Positions 23,162 to 30,850 of a DNA stretch of 64,000 bases are shown here, piece by piece. How positions within the stretch are numbered: position 1 is the first letter of the stretch; each line of letters begins with the position of its first letter. The stretch lies in assembly GCA_016223165.1 (NCBI GenBank), contig JACRPO010000001.1:310001-374000 (forward strand), in the 5' to 3' direction. The notes beneath the pieces were generated by a model. The model worked only from the letters and a program-made list of their open reading frames with translations, did not search any database and was not told the origin of the DNA. The DNA comes from Burkholderiales bacterium. Lineage in GTDB: Bacteria > Pseudomonadota > Gammaproteobacteria > Burkholderiales > Burkholderiaceae_C. Both the position numbers and the translations under genes were made by a program.

Positions 23162-24709
23162 CTACGCCGCCAGCGCCATGCGCAGGGGCTGCCGCACGTG
23201 AAATGCCCATTTGGTGCCCTGGCGCAGCGTCTCGAGCGTCGTAGACCTCGCTTCGGCGAAGAACAGCGACTCCTCGGCGCCATGGCGAGCCAGCAAGTGC
23301 CGCAGCCGCACGGAACGCTTGCGCAAGTCCCCCTCCATCGGGGCGGCGTCCGGGCGCGCTTGTTCGAAGAAGGCCGCCGAGCGGCGCAGGCTCTGCGCTG
23401 CCTCCGCCGTCAGCGCGGGGATGGCGCGTGGCGTCGACAGCTTGGCCTGGGTGATGAACGGGTTCGGGCCGACAACCAAGCCCCATGGGCGCACGGCGGT
23501 GGCAACGTCCACGCTCAGGCCTTCCAGCTTCGTGAGGCCGAAATCGCGCGCGGTGCGCAAGCGGCAGGCCATCCAGGGATCGTCGCGCCGGATCTCGGCG
23601 ATCAGTCCGGCGGCCTCGCCTTCCGGCCCCGCCACCGGCAAGACCAGCGACCGCAACAGCCGCATCGCATGGTCATCTCCCCGCTGTGCGGCCTGGTGCA
23701 GCCAGTGGATGCCTTGCTCCGACTCGTGCAGCGAGTGTGCCGAGCGCAGGATCAGCGCACCCAGCCGGCGCTGTGCAATGAGGGCTCCCGCGAGCGCCGC
23801 CTTCTCCAGGAAGAAGCGCGCCATCTGCGGGTTGGCAACCGAGGCATGGTTGTCGGAGTGCGCGCTGTACAGCAGCATCCACGCTTCGTCCTTGCCTGCG
23901 TCGGCAGCGCGCAGCAGCAGCGCAACGCCCTTGCGCATGTTCTGGCCGCTGACCAGCGACTGCGATTTCAGCGCCCCGGCATCGAGCCCGCACAGCGCCC
24001 GGCCGAGCAGCAGCGCGGCCGTCGCGCTGCCCCTGCGCACGCAATCCTCGAGCAGCGCCTCGATCCTGGCGCTCGGCGCCTCGAGGTCGAACTGGCGCAG
24101 TCCTTCGGCGTACACCAATGCACTGCAGACGATGTCGGCCAGCGCCTCGCGCACGCCGGGCGTGATGCGCAGCGCGCAGTTCAGCAAGCGGGGTATCAAC
24201 TCGTCGTCCCGGGCAACGAGCGCACGTGTCAGGGCGAGCGGGATCACTTCATCGCCTTCGATGCCATGCTCACCGCCCAGCACGCCGAACACTTCCGCGT
24301 CGGGCGGTCTTGGCGACCGGGCCAGCGCACGCACGGCGGCGGGCGCAGCCGCATGGCCCGCCTGGGCCGCGAGCTCCAACCACCTCGTCGCATCGCCCGA
24401 GTTGCGGCTCGTCAACGCAGTCCACACGCCCAGCTTGATGCAGGCAACCGCCGACCCGGCCACGGCGGCAGCGCGCAGCGCGCGCAACTGCTCGAGGCGA
24501 ACGATCTCGTGCAGTGCGAGCGACTCCGCGACGATGATGGAGGCCGAAGGCAGGCTCGCGACGGATGGGTGCGAGAGGTACTCCAGCCCCAGTGTCGGGT
24601 GCCGCGCAAAGCCTTCGCTGCCCTGGAGGTAGCGCCTTCCTGCTTCGCAGCGGGCCGCCGCATCGCCTGCGCGGGCGCGGGCCAGCAGTTGGATATCCTG
24701 TCTTCGCAT
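23162..24709 (-). CDS. Sel1/TPR-like repeat protein upstream of the copper two-component genes
   Basis: 515 residues from the ATG at 24709 (a longer start at 24799 would run into the promoter). It has many alpha-helical Sel1-like repeats of about 36 residues with A-x-x-G-x-x-x-A cores (for example L-E-L-A-A-Q-A-G-H-A-A-A near 125 and L-L-R-A-A-D-A-G near 285). No signal peptide or membrane segment, so cytoplasmic. Sel1 proteins act as scaffolds for signalling complexes. Being the first gene of the regulator/kinase operon, it may modulate that pathway. No catalytic motif seen. I cannot assign a more specific role. Confidence 0.75.
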   Translation of the reverse strand: MRRQDIQLLARARAGDAAARCEAGRRYLQGSEGFARHPTLGLEYLSHPSVASLPSASIIVAESLALHEIVRLEQLRALRAAAVAGSAVACIKLGVWTALTSRNSGDATRWLELAAQAGHAAAPAAVRALARSPRPPDAEVFGVLGGEHGIEGDEVIPLALTRALVARDDELIPRLLNCALRITPGVREALADIVCSALVYAEGLRQFDLEAPSARIEALLEDCVRRGSATAALLLGRALCGLDAGALKSQSLVSGQNMRKGVALLLRAADAGKDEAWMLLYSAHSDNHASVANPQMARFFLEKAALAGALIAQRRLGALILRSAHSLHESEQGIHWLHQAAQRGDDHAMRLLRSLVLPVAGPEGEAAGLIAEIRRDDPWMACRLRTARDFGLTKLEGLSVDVATAVRPWGLVVGPNPFITQAKLSTPRAIPALTAEAAQSLRRSAAFFEQARPDAAPMEGDLRKRSVRLRHLLARHGAEESLFFAEARSTTLETLRQGTKWAFHVRQPLRMALAA

Positions 24710-24798
24710 TTCTTCGGCTCCGGTTCGGCATCGCCGCAACGGCGGAAGCCCGAACTGCCTCCGCGCGCTGACGGTTCCCCGTCTTCGATGACCCGGCA

Positions 24799-24853
24799 AC
24801 GTTAGAAATGCGTGGGCGACGGATCGCTTGCCGAAACATTACGGCGCCGTCAT
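24799..24853 (-). promoter_or_regulatory. CopR-box promoter of the Sel1/RR/HK operon
   Basis: On the minus strand the box ATGACGGCGCCGTAAT (24853-24838) is followed after exactly 33 nt by TAACGT (24804-24799) as -10. Between them GGCAAG at offset 5-10 is identical to the promoter at 26272 and GTC at offset 17-19 is shared by all three promoters. The box fits the CusR consensus ATGACAA-N2-TTGTCAT in its outer half-sites. This indicates autoregulation of the second two-component system. Confidence 0.65.
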
Positions 24854-25160
24854 CCGGGCGGGCGTTCTCCGATCGCAGGTTCTCAGGGCCAGCGGGCACC
24901 GCGTCGAGGCGCGGGCAAGGAGGCACAGGGCCCTTGTGGCCCGACCGAGACGGCTGGCCAGCGACCCTATGGGGCAGTGCTAGCACGGCCCCCGCCATTC
25001 GTGCCGGCAGGCTCGCCGCCTGCGGGGTCTGTCTCTAGGCTGCGGCCAGCGCCCTGGCTTCCGTTCGCCGCCTGGCGCCGCAGGTTTCCATCGTGGAGGC
25101 TGAAGGCGCGCGCAGCGAGCGAGCAGGGTGTTCCCCTGTCCAACATCGGAGATAGCTCTC
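24854..25160. other. Porin upstream region, no gene found
   Basis: The gap between the Sel1-repeat gene and the porin gene is 451 bases in all. Apart from the copper-box promoter (listed separately) I see one perfect hairpin, GCAGGC-TCGCC-GCCTGC at 25007-25023, that would lie in the porin leader. No reading frame here looks coding. A porin promoter must be present, but I cannot place it with confidence. Confidence 0.5.
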
Positions 25161-26198
25161 ATGAAGAAAACACTGGTTGCCTTCGCCACCCTTGCGGGTC
25201 TTTCCGCAACGGCGTTCGCTCAATCGTCGGTGACGCTGTTCGGTATCGTCGATGCCGCCGCCCGCCAGGTGAAGAACGGCAGCGCCGGCTCGCTGAAGCA
25301 GCTGGCCTCGGGATCGAACGCGACCTCGCGGTTCGGCTTGCGCGGCGTGGAAGACCTGGGAGGTGGCCTGCGCGCCGGGTTCCATCTCGAGTCGCAGATC
25401 ACCCTGGACACGGGCACCGCGGACGCAACCAAGTTCTGGGGCCGCCGCTCGACGGTCAGCCTGCTGGGCGGCTTTGGCGAGCTCCGCCTGGGACGCGACT
25501 ACACGCCAACGGCCTACAACACATTCACCGACGAATTCGGCATCGTCGGCGTCGGCTCGCGCGGCATCTTCAGCTACGGCGCCGGCTCCAACCTGGGTAG
25601 CCCGGCAACCACGGTGCTGCGGGTGGACAACTCGGTCGGCTACTTCCTGCCCAGCCTCGGCGGGGTTTACGGCCACGTCCAGGTCGCGGCGGGCGAAGGC
25701 GTGGTGGGCAACAAGTACATCGGCGGCCGCTTCGGCTATGCCGGGGGACCGGTGAACGTCGGCTTCGCCTATGGGAAGACCGAAATTGGCACGGGCACGC
25801 CGGACTTCAAGAACTGGAACGTGATGTTCAACTACAAGCTCGGCCCCGCGACGTTGTACACGTTGTACGACGTGAAGGAGTGGGGCGTGCGCGAGACCAA
25901 GGATGCCTCGATCGGGATGTCGGTGGTCATGGGCGTGGGGGAACTCAGGCTGGGCTACACGCGCGCCGACCGCTCGGGCGGTGCCGCTGGATCGGGCTTC
26001 GCGGACGCCGACGACAGCACCCGGCTGGGCGTCGGCTACGTTTACAACCTGTCCAGGCGTACGGCGCTGTACACGACCTACGGCCAAGTGACCAACAAGG
26101 CCGCGGCGCGCAGCTCGGTCCTGTACACGCCGCCGGCGGGCATGCTGGGCGGCCAGAAGTCGTCGGGCTTCGAAGGCGGCGTCCGGCACGTCTTCTGA
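25161..26198 (+). CDS. Betaproteobacterial trimeric porin (gram-negative porin, OmpC-like)
   Basis: 345 residues; signal peptide M-K-K-T-L-V-A-F... cleaved after A-F-A. The mature start S-S-V-T-L-F-G-I-V-D-A-A, the segment S-R-F-G-L-R-G-V-E-D-L-G-G-G-L and the terminal aromatic G-V-R-H-V-F are diagnostic of the 16-strand porins of Burkholderiales, where the C-terminal Phe is the assembly signal. It forms an outer-membrane diffusion channel. The start at 25161 was chosen for the signal peptide. It is monocistronic and is followed by a strong hairpin (26216-26265). It lies between two copper-box promoters, so metal-dependent expression is possible but not shown. Confidence 0.95.
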   Translation: MKKTLVAFATLAGLSATAFAQSSVTLFGIVDAAARQVKNGSAGSLKQLASGSNATSRFGLRGVEDLGGGLRAGFHLESQITLDTGTADATKFWGRRSTVSLLGGFGELRLGRDYTPTAYNTFTDEFGIVGVGSRGIFSYGAGSNLGSPATTVLRVDNSVGYFLPSLGGVYGHVQVAAGEGVVGNKYIGGRFGYAGGPVNVGFAYGKTEIGTGTPDFKNWNVMFNYKLGPATLYTLYDVKEWGVRETKDASIGMSVVMGVGELRLGYTRADRSGGAAGSGFADADDSTRLGVGYVYNLSRRTALYTTYGQVTNKAAARSSVLYTPPAGMLGGQKSSGFEGGVRHVF

Positions 26199-26215
26199 GC
26201 GTCTGAGCCGCGCAT

Positions 26216-26265
26216 TGCCGCGCGCCGTCGCCATGCGCCGGCGCGCGCCTCTCTCGGCGCGGCAA
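26216..26265 (+). terminator. Hairpin downstream of porin, possible terminator
   Basis: TTGCCGCGC (26216-26224) and GCGCGGCAA (26257-26265) are perfect inverted arms with further GC-rich pairing inside. There is no T tract, so an intrinsic terminator is likely but not certain; an mRNA-stabilising role is the alternative. Confidence 0.45.
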
Positions 26266-26271
26266 CGCCGG

Positions 26272-26326
26272 ATGACAAACTCGTCATCGGACGGCAAGTG
26301 ACCTGTCGCTGTCGGATTCCTAGAGT
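26272..26326 (+). promoter_or_regulatory. CopR-box promoter of the repeat-protein gene
   Basis: ATGACAAACTCGTCAT (26272-26287) differs at one base from the E. coli CusR core ATGACAA-N2-TTGTCAT and is embedded in the longer palindrome GATGAC-N6-GTCATC. TAGAGT (26321-26326) follows after exactly 33 nt as -10. Box-to-(-10) spacing is identical at the two other promoters described here. This is the best match of the three to the known consensus. Confidence 0.72.
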
Positions 26327-26400
26327 GCGCTCACGGTGCAACGCGGCACCGCAATCGGCGGGTGTCCACGAGGCGTCCCGCCAGCGACCAGGAGTCCATC

Positions 26401-26820
26401 ATGAACGTTCGTCTCAGTCTCGGTCTGATTGCACTGGCCAGCGCCGTGTCGCTGCCCGTGCTGGCAACCTCGGGCTATACCAATGTCGGCGGTGAAGTCG
26501 GCGCTGTCCCGCACGCGATGCCGTCCGTGAAGTCGCGCGCCGACGTGCTGAACGACCTGGCGGCGTGGAAACGCAATCCGGTCAACGCCGACGGCTGGCG
26601 CGATGTCGGCGGCGATGTCGGCTGGGTGTACGAAGGGCGGGCGAGCACCACCACGCGAGCTGCCGTGATCCAGGAGCTGATGCAGGCGAAGCGCAACCCG
26701 GTCTCAGCCGATGGCTGGCTCGATGTCGGCGGCGAGGCGGGTGCGGTCTACGTCGGCAATCGCCGTGAAGCGAGCGATGCGCATGCCGCCGCGGCGCTGC
26801 GTTCGGCTGCGCGCAGGTAG
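26401..26820 (+). CDS. Secreted three-repeat protein (DUF4148-like)
   Basis: 139 residues with a signal peptide (cleavage after V-L-A). The mature protein contains three copies of a G-Y/W-x-x-V-G-G-E/D-x-G-x-V motif, the last two with the preceding R-N-P-V-N/S-A-D-G-W, and a DUF4148-like helix (S-R-A-D-V-L-N-D-L, R-A-A-V-I-Q-E-L). AGGAG lies upstream of the ATG. DUF4148 proteins are small, abundant in Burkholderiales periplasms and of unknown function. No Cys or Met cluster for metal binding is visible, yet the promoter has the best CusR-like box in the window, so it is probably metal-induced. Confidence 0.75.
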   Translation: MNVRLSLGLIALASAVSLPVLATSGYTNVGGEVGAVPHAMPSVKSRADVLNDLAAWKRNPVNADGWRDVGGDVGWVYEGRASTTTRAAVIQELMQAKRNPVSADGWLDVGGEAGAVYVGNRREASDAHAAAALRSAARR

Positions 26821-26877
26821 CCCGCGGTCGCCCCGCGGACACTTCGCGCCACACGGACCGGCCCGCGGGGGCGAAAG

Positions 26878-26932
26878 ATGACGGAGCCGTAAGGAACGGG
26901 TATGGCGCCTGTCAGCAGGCGCCTCCTATAGT
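26878..26932 (+). promoter_or_regulatory. CopR-box promoter of the copper operon
   Basis: ATGACGGAGCCGTAAG (26878-26893) matches the reversed box at 24838-24853 at 14 of 16 positions and is followed after exactly 33 nt by TATAGT (26927-26932). A perfect hairpin GGCGCCTG-TCAG-CAGGCGCC (26904-26923) lies between them, over the -35 region, and may be a second operator or an obstacle that makes the promoter activator-dependent. The first gene starts at 26994. Confidence 0.68.
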
Positions 26933-26993
26933 CCGCGGCAGGCCTCGACGGCGCCGCCGGCGCGCGCTTTTTTGGGTACGGTAAAGTCCGATC

Positions 26994-27464
26994 ATGCTCG
27001 GCGCACTGCGCAGCCTCGTCATCTGCTTCATGGCAGCGGTGATTCCCCTGAAGGGGCTCGCCGGCGCGAGCATGCTCGGCTGCGGCCCGGGGCACCACGG
27101 CAGCACGAGCACGCAGGAAAGCGGCTCGACGCGGCCGGCGCCGGGCCCCGGCGAGCACGCTGCGCACGCGGTGCATCACGCTCCAGAATCGTCCGCCGCC
27201 GTCCCTCGTGAGAGTTCGCGGGCCAGTGCGTCCGATGCTGTTCCCGCTGAGTCGGCCAGGTCGGGGCAGGCAGACGATCACCGCGTGGCCGTGACCAAGT
27301 GCAGCAGTTGTGCCCCTTGCTGCGCGGCGGCCGCGCCGGGCAGTGAACCCGTGCGTCTGCCCGAGTTCCAGACCACCATCCGGATTGCGGCCCTGCGTGC
27401 GCAGCCGCACGTCGGCGTGGACCCCGACGTCCCTCTCAGGCCCCCGCGCCCCCTCCTCGCCTGA
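26994..27464 (+). CDS. Exported Cys/His-rich small protein, first gene of the copper operon
   Basis: 156 residues. Hydrophobic N-terminus (L-V-I-C-F-M-A-A-V-I-P-L-K-G-L-A-G-A) suggests a signal or anchor. A His/Ser/Pro-rich middle (G-P-G-H-H-G-S, H-A-A-H-A-V-H-H) and C-S-S-C-A-P-C-C near 103-110 are possible soft-metal ligands. The C-S-x-C-A-P-C-C pattern recalls DUF2946-like proteins that sit in copper loci. I do not recognise it more exactly. It is followed after about 100 bases by another exported protein and then the TolC-like gene. A copper-binding or sensing role is inferred from position and composition. Confidence 0.6.
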   Translation: MLGALRSLVICFMAAVIPLKGLAGASMLGCGPGHHGSTSTQESGSTRPAPGPGEHAAHAVHHAPESSAAVPRESSRASASDAVPAESARSGQADDHRVAVTKCSSCAPCCAAAAPGSEPVRLPEFQTTIRIAALRAQPHVGVDPDVPLRPPRPLLA

Positions 27465-27566
27465 ACGTTCGCTGCCCGGCGCCGCCGTGCCGCTCGCAGC
27501 CCGAACCTGATCCGGTCCATGCCGCCAGTCCGGCAACGACCGCATGATTCAAGTCGCGAGGTTTTC

Positions 27567-27911
27567 ATGTCCGAGATTCGCTTGCGCTGGCTGCTGCCGG
27601 CGCTGATGCTGGCGAGCACTGCGTACGCTCACGCCCAGACGCCCACCCGCGCCAGGCCTGACCCATTGTCTGCGGCGGCCGAGGTTCCGTCCGCACAGTA
27701 CCAATCGTCGTTGGCTCGCTACCAGCGCCATGCCGATCAGCCGGTCGGCTCGTGGAAAGCCGTCAACGAAACAGTCAACCGTGTCGGCGGCTGGCGCGCC
27801 TATGCCCGCGAGGCGCAGGAGGCGCCAGCCCCCGCGGCGGCGCCCGCACCTGCAAGCGCCCACCCGGCGAGCCCGCCGACACCGTCCCCCGCGGGGCGCA
27901 AGCAGCCATGA
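27567..27911 (+). CDS. Small exported protein upstream of TolC-like gene
   Basis: 114 residues from the ATG at 27567, chosen because a clean signal peptide follows (L-R-W-L-L-P-A-L-M-L-A-S-T-A-Y-A-H-A). The mature part has a conserved-looking core (Y-Q-S-S-L-A-R-Y-Q-R-H, then V-G-G-W-R-A-Y-A-R-E-A) and an Ala/Pro-rich tail. The stop overlaps the next start (ATGA), so it is translationally coupled to the TolC-like protein and probably works with it in the periplasm. Function unknown. Confidence 0.65.
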   Translation: MSEIRLRWLLPALMLASTAYAHAQTPTRARPDPLSAAAEVPSAQYQSSLARYQRHADQPVGSWKAVNETVNRVGGWRAYAREAQEAPAPAAAPAPASAHPASPPTPSPAGRKQP

Positions 27912-29377
27912 GGGCCGAACGGATGAACCGGACTCCCCGAGCGAGCGCGCGGACCGGGGCGCATCGGGGCTCGCAACCGCGATACGGCCTTGCTGCCCTG
28001 TTGCTCACGACGGCCCTGCTGGGCGGCTGCGCCGGCCTTTCGCCCGACGCAGGCTTCGGCACCGTGGAGTCGGCTGCCAAGGACCGCTTGGGCAAGGACC
28101 TGAAGTGGTCGCGCAGCGATGCCGATCAGGACGCCATCGACAAGCGCGTGGCCGAGTTGCTCGTCAAGCCCTTGAGCGTCGACGACGCCGTGCAACTGGC
28201 GCTGCTGAACAACCGCGGTCTGCAGGCGCGCTTCCATGACCTCGGCATCACCGAGGCCGAAGTCGTGCAGGCCGGGCGGCTGCCGAACCCCGGTTTCAGC
28301 TTCGGGCGGCTTCGCCAAGGCGACGAGCGCGAAATCGAGCGCGGCCTGCATTTCAATCTGGCGCGGCTGCTCGCGCTGCCGTTGGTCGTGCGGCTCGAAG
28401 CGCGGCGCTTCGAGCAGATCAAGAGTCAAGTGGCGATGGACGTGATCTCGCACGCGGCCGCCACGCGCAAGGCGTACTTCCAGGCAGTGGCGGCGGAAGA
28501 GACCGTGCGCTACATGCATCAGGTCAAGGAGACCGCCGAGGCCAGCGCCGAACTTGCCCGCCGCATGGAGCAGGCGGGCAACTTCAACAAACTCGCACGC
28601 GCGCGCGAGCAGGGCTTCTACGCCGACGCAGCGCTCGGCCTGGCGCGTGCCGAGCAGATGCATCGGGCTTCGAAAGAACAGCTGACGAGACTGCTGGGCC
28701 TGTGGGGCGCCCAAACGCGATTCCGGTTGCCCGAGCGCCTGCCCGACCTGCCCGGCGCGCCGAAGGAGCAGCCCGATGTCGAGCGCCTGGCGATGAGCCA
28801 GCGGCTGGACGTGCTGGCCGCCAAGCTCGGCGCCGAACAGACGGCGCGCAACCTGGGCCTGACGCGGGCGACGCGGTTCGTGAACGTGCTCGAACTCGGC
28901 CTCGTGCGCAATACGTTCAACGACGCGCCAAGGGAGACCGGCTGGGAGGTCGGCATCGAGCTGCCGCTGTTCGACTGGGGCGATGCGCGCGTGGCGCGCG
29001 CCGAGGGCATCTACATGCAGGCTGTGCACCGCGCGGCGCAGACGGCGATCGATGCCCGCTCGGAAGTGCGGGAGGCCTACGGCAACTACCGCAGCGCCTA
29101 CGACATCGCGCGCCACCAGCGCGACGAGATCGTGCCGCTGAAGAAGCGCATCTCCGAGGAGCAATTGCTTCGCTACAACGGCATGTTGATCGGCGTGTTC
29201 GAGCTGCTCGCCGATGCGCGCTCGCAGATCGCCAGCGTCAACGCCTATATCGAGGCGCTGCGCGACTTCTGGCTCGCCCAGGCCGACCTCGAGATGGCCC
29301 TCATCGGCAAGGCGGCTGTCCCGATGCCGGCCGGCCCGCGGGCCGCGGTGACGGAAGGCGGCGGTGAGGCGCATTGA
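27908..29377 (+). CDS. TolC-family outer-membrane efflux lipoprotein
   Basis: 489 residues; ATGA overlap with the upstream gene. A lipobox L-L-G-G-C near residue 42 marks acylation. Two repeats of the TolC/OEP fold follow, each with long helices (about 100-260 and 300-460), for example V-D-D-A-V-Q-L-A-L-L-N-N-R-G-L-Q, typical of CusC/OprM-like proteins. It should form a trimeric outer-membrane duct. There is no RND pump or membrane fusion gene next to it; instead a multicopper oxidase follows after 42 bases. It may pair with a distant pump or serve this operon in another way. Confidence 0.87.
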   Translation: MRAERMNRTPRASARTGAHRGSQPRYGLAALLLTTALLGGCAGLSPDAGFGTVESAAKDRLGKDLKWSRSDADQDAIDKRVAELLVKPLSVDDAVQLALLNNRGLQARFHDLGITEAEVVQAGRLPNPGFSFGRLRQGDEREIERGLHFNLARLLALPLVVRLEARRFEQIKSQVAMDVISHAAATRKAYFQAVAAEETVRYMHQVKETAEASAELARRMEQAGNFNKLARAREQGFYADAALGLARAEQMHRASKEQLTRLLGLWGAQTRFRLPERLPDLPGAPKEQPDVERLAMSQRLDVLAAKLGAEQTARNLGLTRATRFVNVLELGLVRNTFNDAPRETGWEVGIELPLFDWGDARVARAEGIYMQAVHRAAQTAIDARSEVREAYGNYRSAYDIARHQRDEIVPLKKRISEEQLLRYNGMLIGVFELLADARSQIASVNAYIEALRDFWLAQADLEMALIGKAAVPMPAGPRAAVTEGGGEAH

Positions 29378-29419
29378 TGCCTCACATGCGCCTCACAAGA
29401 ACCCACAAGGATCTCGAAC

Positions 29420-30832
29420 ATGGTTTCCCGACGCAATTTCCTGAACGGGGCGGGTGCGGTGACTGCGGCGGTCGGCACTGCCGCAGTCAGCCGCGTGGCG
29501 ATGGCCGCGTTGCCCGAGCCCGTCATCCAGGCCACAGCCGACACGATGCCGCCGCTGGCCCCGAGCACAGGCCGGCCATACAACCCCGTGGTCACGCTCA
29601 ACGGCTGGACCTTGCCCTGGCGCATGAACAATGGGGTCAAGGAGTTCCACCTCGTGGCCGAGCCCGTGGTGCGTGAGATGGCGCCCGGATTCAAGGCGCA
29701 CCTGTGGGGGTACAACGGGCAGAGCCCCGGGCCGACCATCGAGGTGGTCGAAGGCGACCGGGTTCGCATCTTCGTCACCAACAAGCTGGGCGAGCTGCAC
29801 AGCGTGCACTGGCACGGCCAGCGCCTGCCCAACGGCATGGACGGTGTCACCGGGCTCACCCAGCCCGGCATCCCGCCCGGCAAGACCTACGTCTACGAAT
29901 TCGTCGCCCGGCGCCCGGGCACCTTCATGTACCACCCGCATTCCGACGAGATGGTGCAGATGGCGATGGGGATGATGGGCTTGTGGATCACGCACCCCAA
30001 GGACAAGCACCCACTCATCGACGAAGTCGACCGCGACTTCTGCTTCCTGCTCAACGCCTACGACATCGACCCCGGCAGCTACACGCCGAAGATCATGACG
30101 ATGCTCGACTTCAACCTGTGGAGCTGGAACAGCCGCATCTTCCCGGGCATCGATCCGCTGGTCGTGCGGCACATGGACAAGGTTCGCATCCGCATCGGCA
30201 ACCTGACGATGACCAACCACCCGATGCACCTGCACGGCCATGAGTTCCTCGTCACCGGCACCGATGGCGGGCCGACGCCGAAGAGCGCCCGCCAGTACGA
30301 GGTGACGAGCGATATCGCCGTCGGCCAGATGCGGCAACTGGAGTTCCTCGCCGACGAGGAAGGCGACTGGGCCTTTCATTGCCACAAGAGCCACCACACG
30401 ATGAACGCGATGGGTCACGACGTGCCCACGATGATCGGTGTGGACCACCGAAACGTCGTGCGCCAGATCACCAAGCTCGTGCCCGATTACATGGTCATGG
30501 GCGAGCGCGGCATGAAGGACATGACCGAGATGGAGATGCCGCTGCCGGACAACACCGCAGCCATGATGACCGGCCGGGGCCCCTTCGGCTCGGTCGGCAT
30601 GGGCGGCATGTTCAGCGTGGTCAAGGTGCGCAAGGAGCAGAAGCGCGGCGACTACGGCGACCCCGGTTGGTACAAGCACCCGCCAGGCGCGATCGCCTAC
30701 GAATTCACCGGCGCGCTGCCGGATCCAGCTCGCTTCAAGTCCGAAGGCACGGGTTCGATGCCGCCCGTGGCCCGGGCGGCCAAGGACGCCGAGGTCCGCG
30801 TGCGCAAACCCAGTGGCCACTCGGGCCACTGA
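29420..30832 (+). CDS. Tat-exported multicopper oxidase (CopA/CueO-like)
   Basis: 470 residues. Tat motif S-R-R-N-F-L at residues 3-8 with a hydrophobic stretch to about 32. All four copper-ligand blocks are present: H130-W-H, H172-P-H, H267-P-M-H-L-H-G-H, and H320-C-H...H326....M331 for the type 1 site. This predicts a laccase-type enzyme that oxidises Cu(I) to Cu(II) in the periplasm with oxygen as acceptor. The C-terminal part is Met-rich (M-x-D-M-T-E-M-E-M and G-S-V-G-M-G-G-M), as in copper-resistance oxidases. It lacks the long Met/His domain of plasmid CopA. Followed after 18 bases by the CheR-like gene. Confidence 0.93.
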   Translation: MVSRRNFLNGAGAVTAAVGTAAVSRVAMAALPEPVIQATADTMPPLAPSTGRPYNPVVTLNGWTLPWRMNNGVKEFHLVAEPVVREMAPGFKAHLWGYNGQSPGPTIEVVEGDRVRIFVTNKLGELHSVHWHGQRLPNGMDGVTGLTQPGIPPGKTYVYEFVARRPGTFMYHPHSDEMVQMAMGMMGLWITHPKDKHPLIDEVDRDFCFLLNAYDIDPGSYTPKIMTMLDFNLWSWNSRIFPGIDPLVVRHMDKVRIRIGNLTMTNHPMHLHGHEFLVTGTDGGPTPKSARQYEVTSDIAVGQMRQLEFLADEEGDWAFHCHKSHHTMNAMGHDVPTMIGVDHRNVVRQITKLVPDYMVMGERGMKDMTEMEMPLPDNTAAMMTGRGPFGSVGMGGMFSVVKVRKEQKRGDYGDPGWYKHPPGAIAYEFTGALPDPARFKSEGTGSMPPVARAAKDAEVRVRKPSGHSGH

Positions 30833-30850
30833 GCCATACAAGGAAGATTC

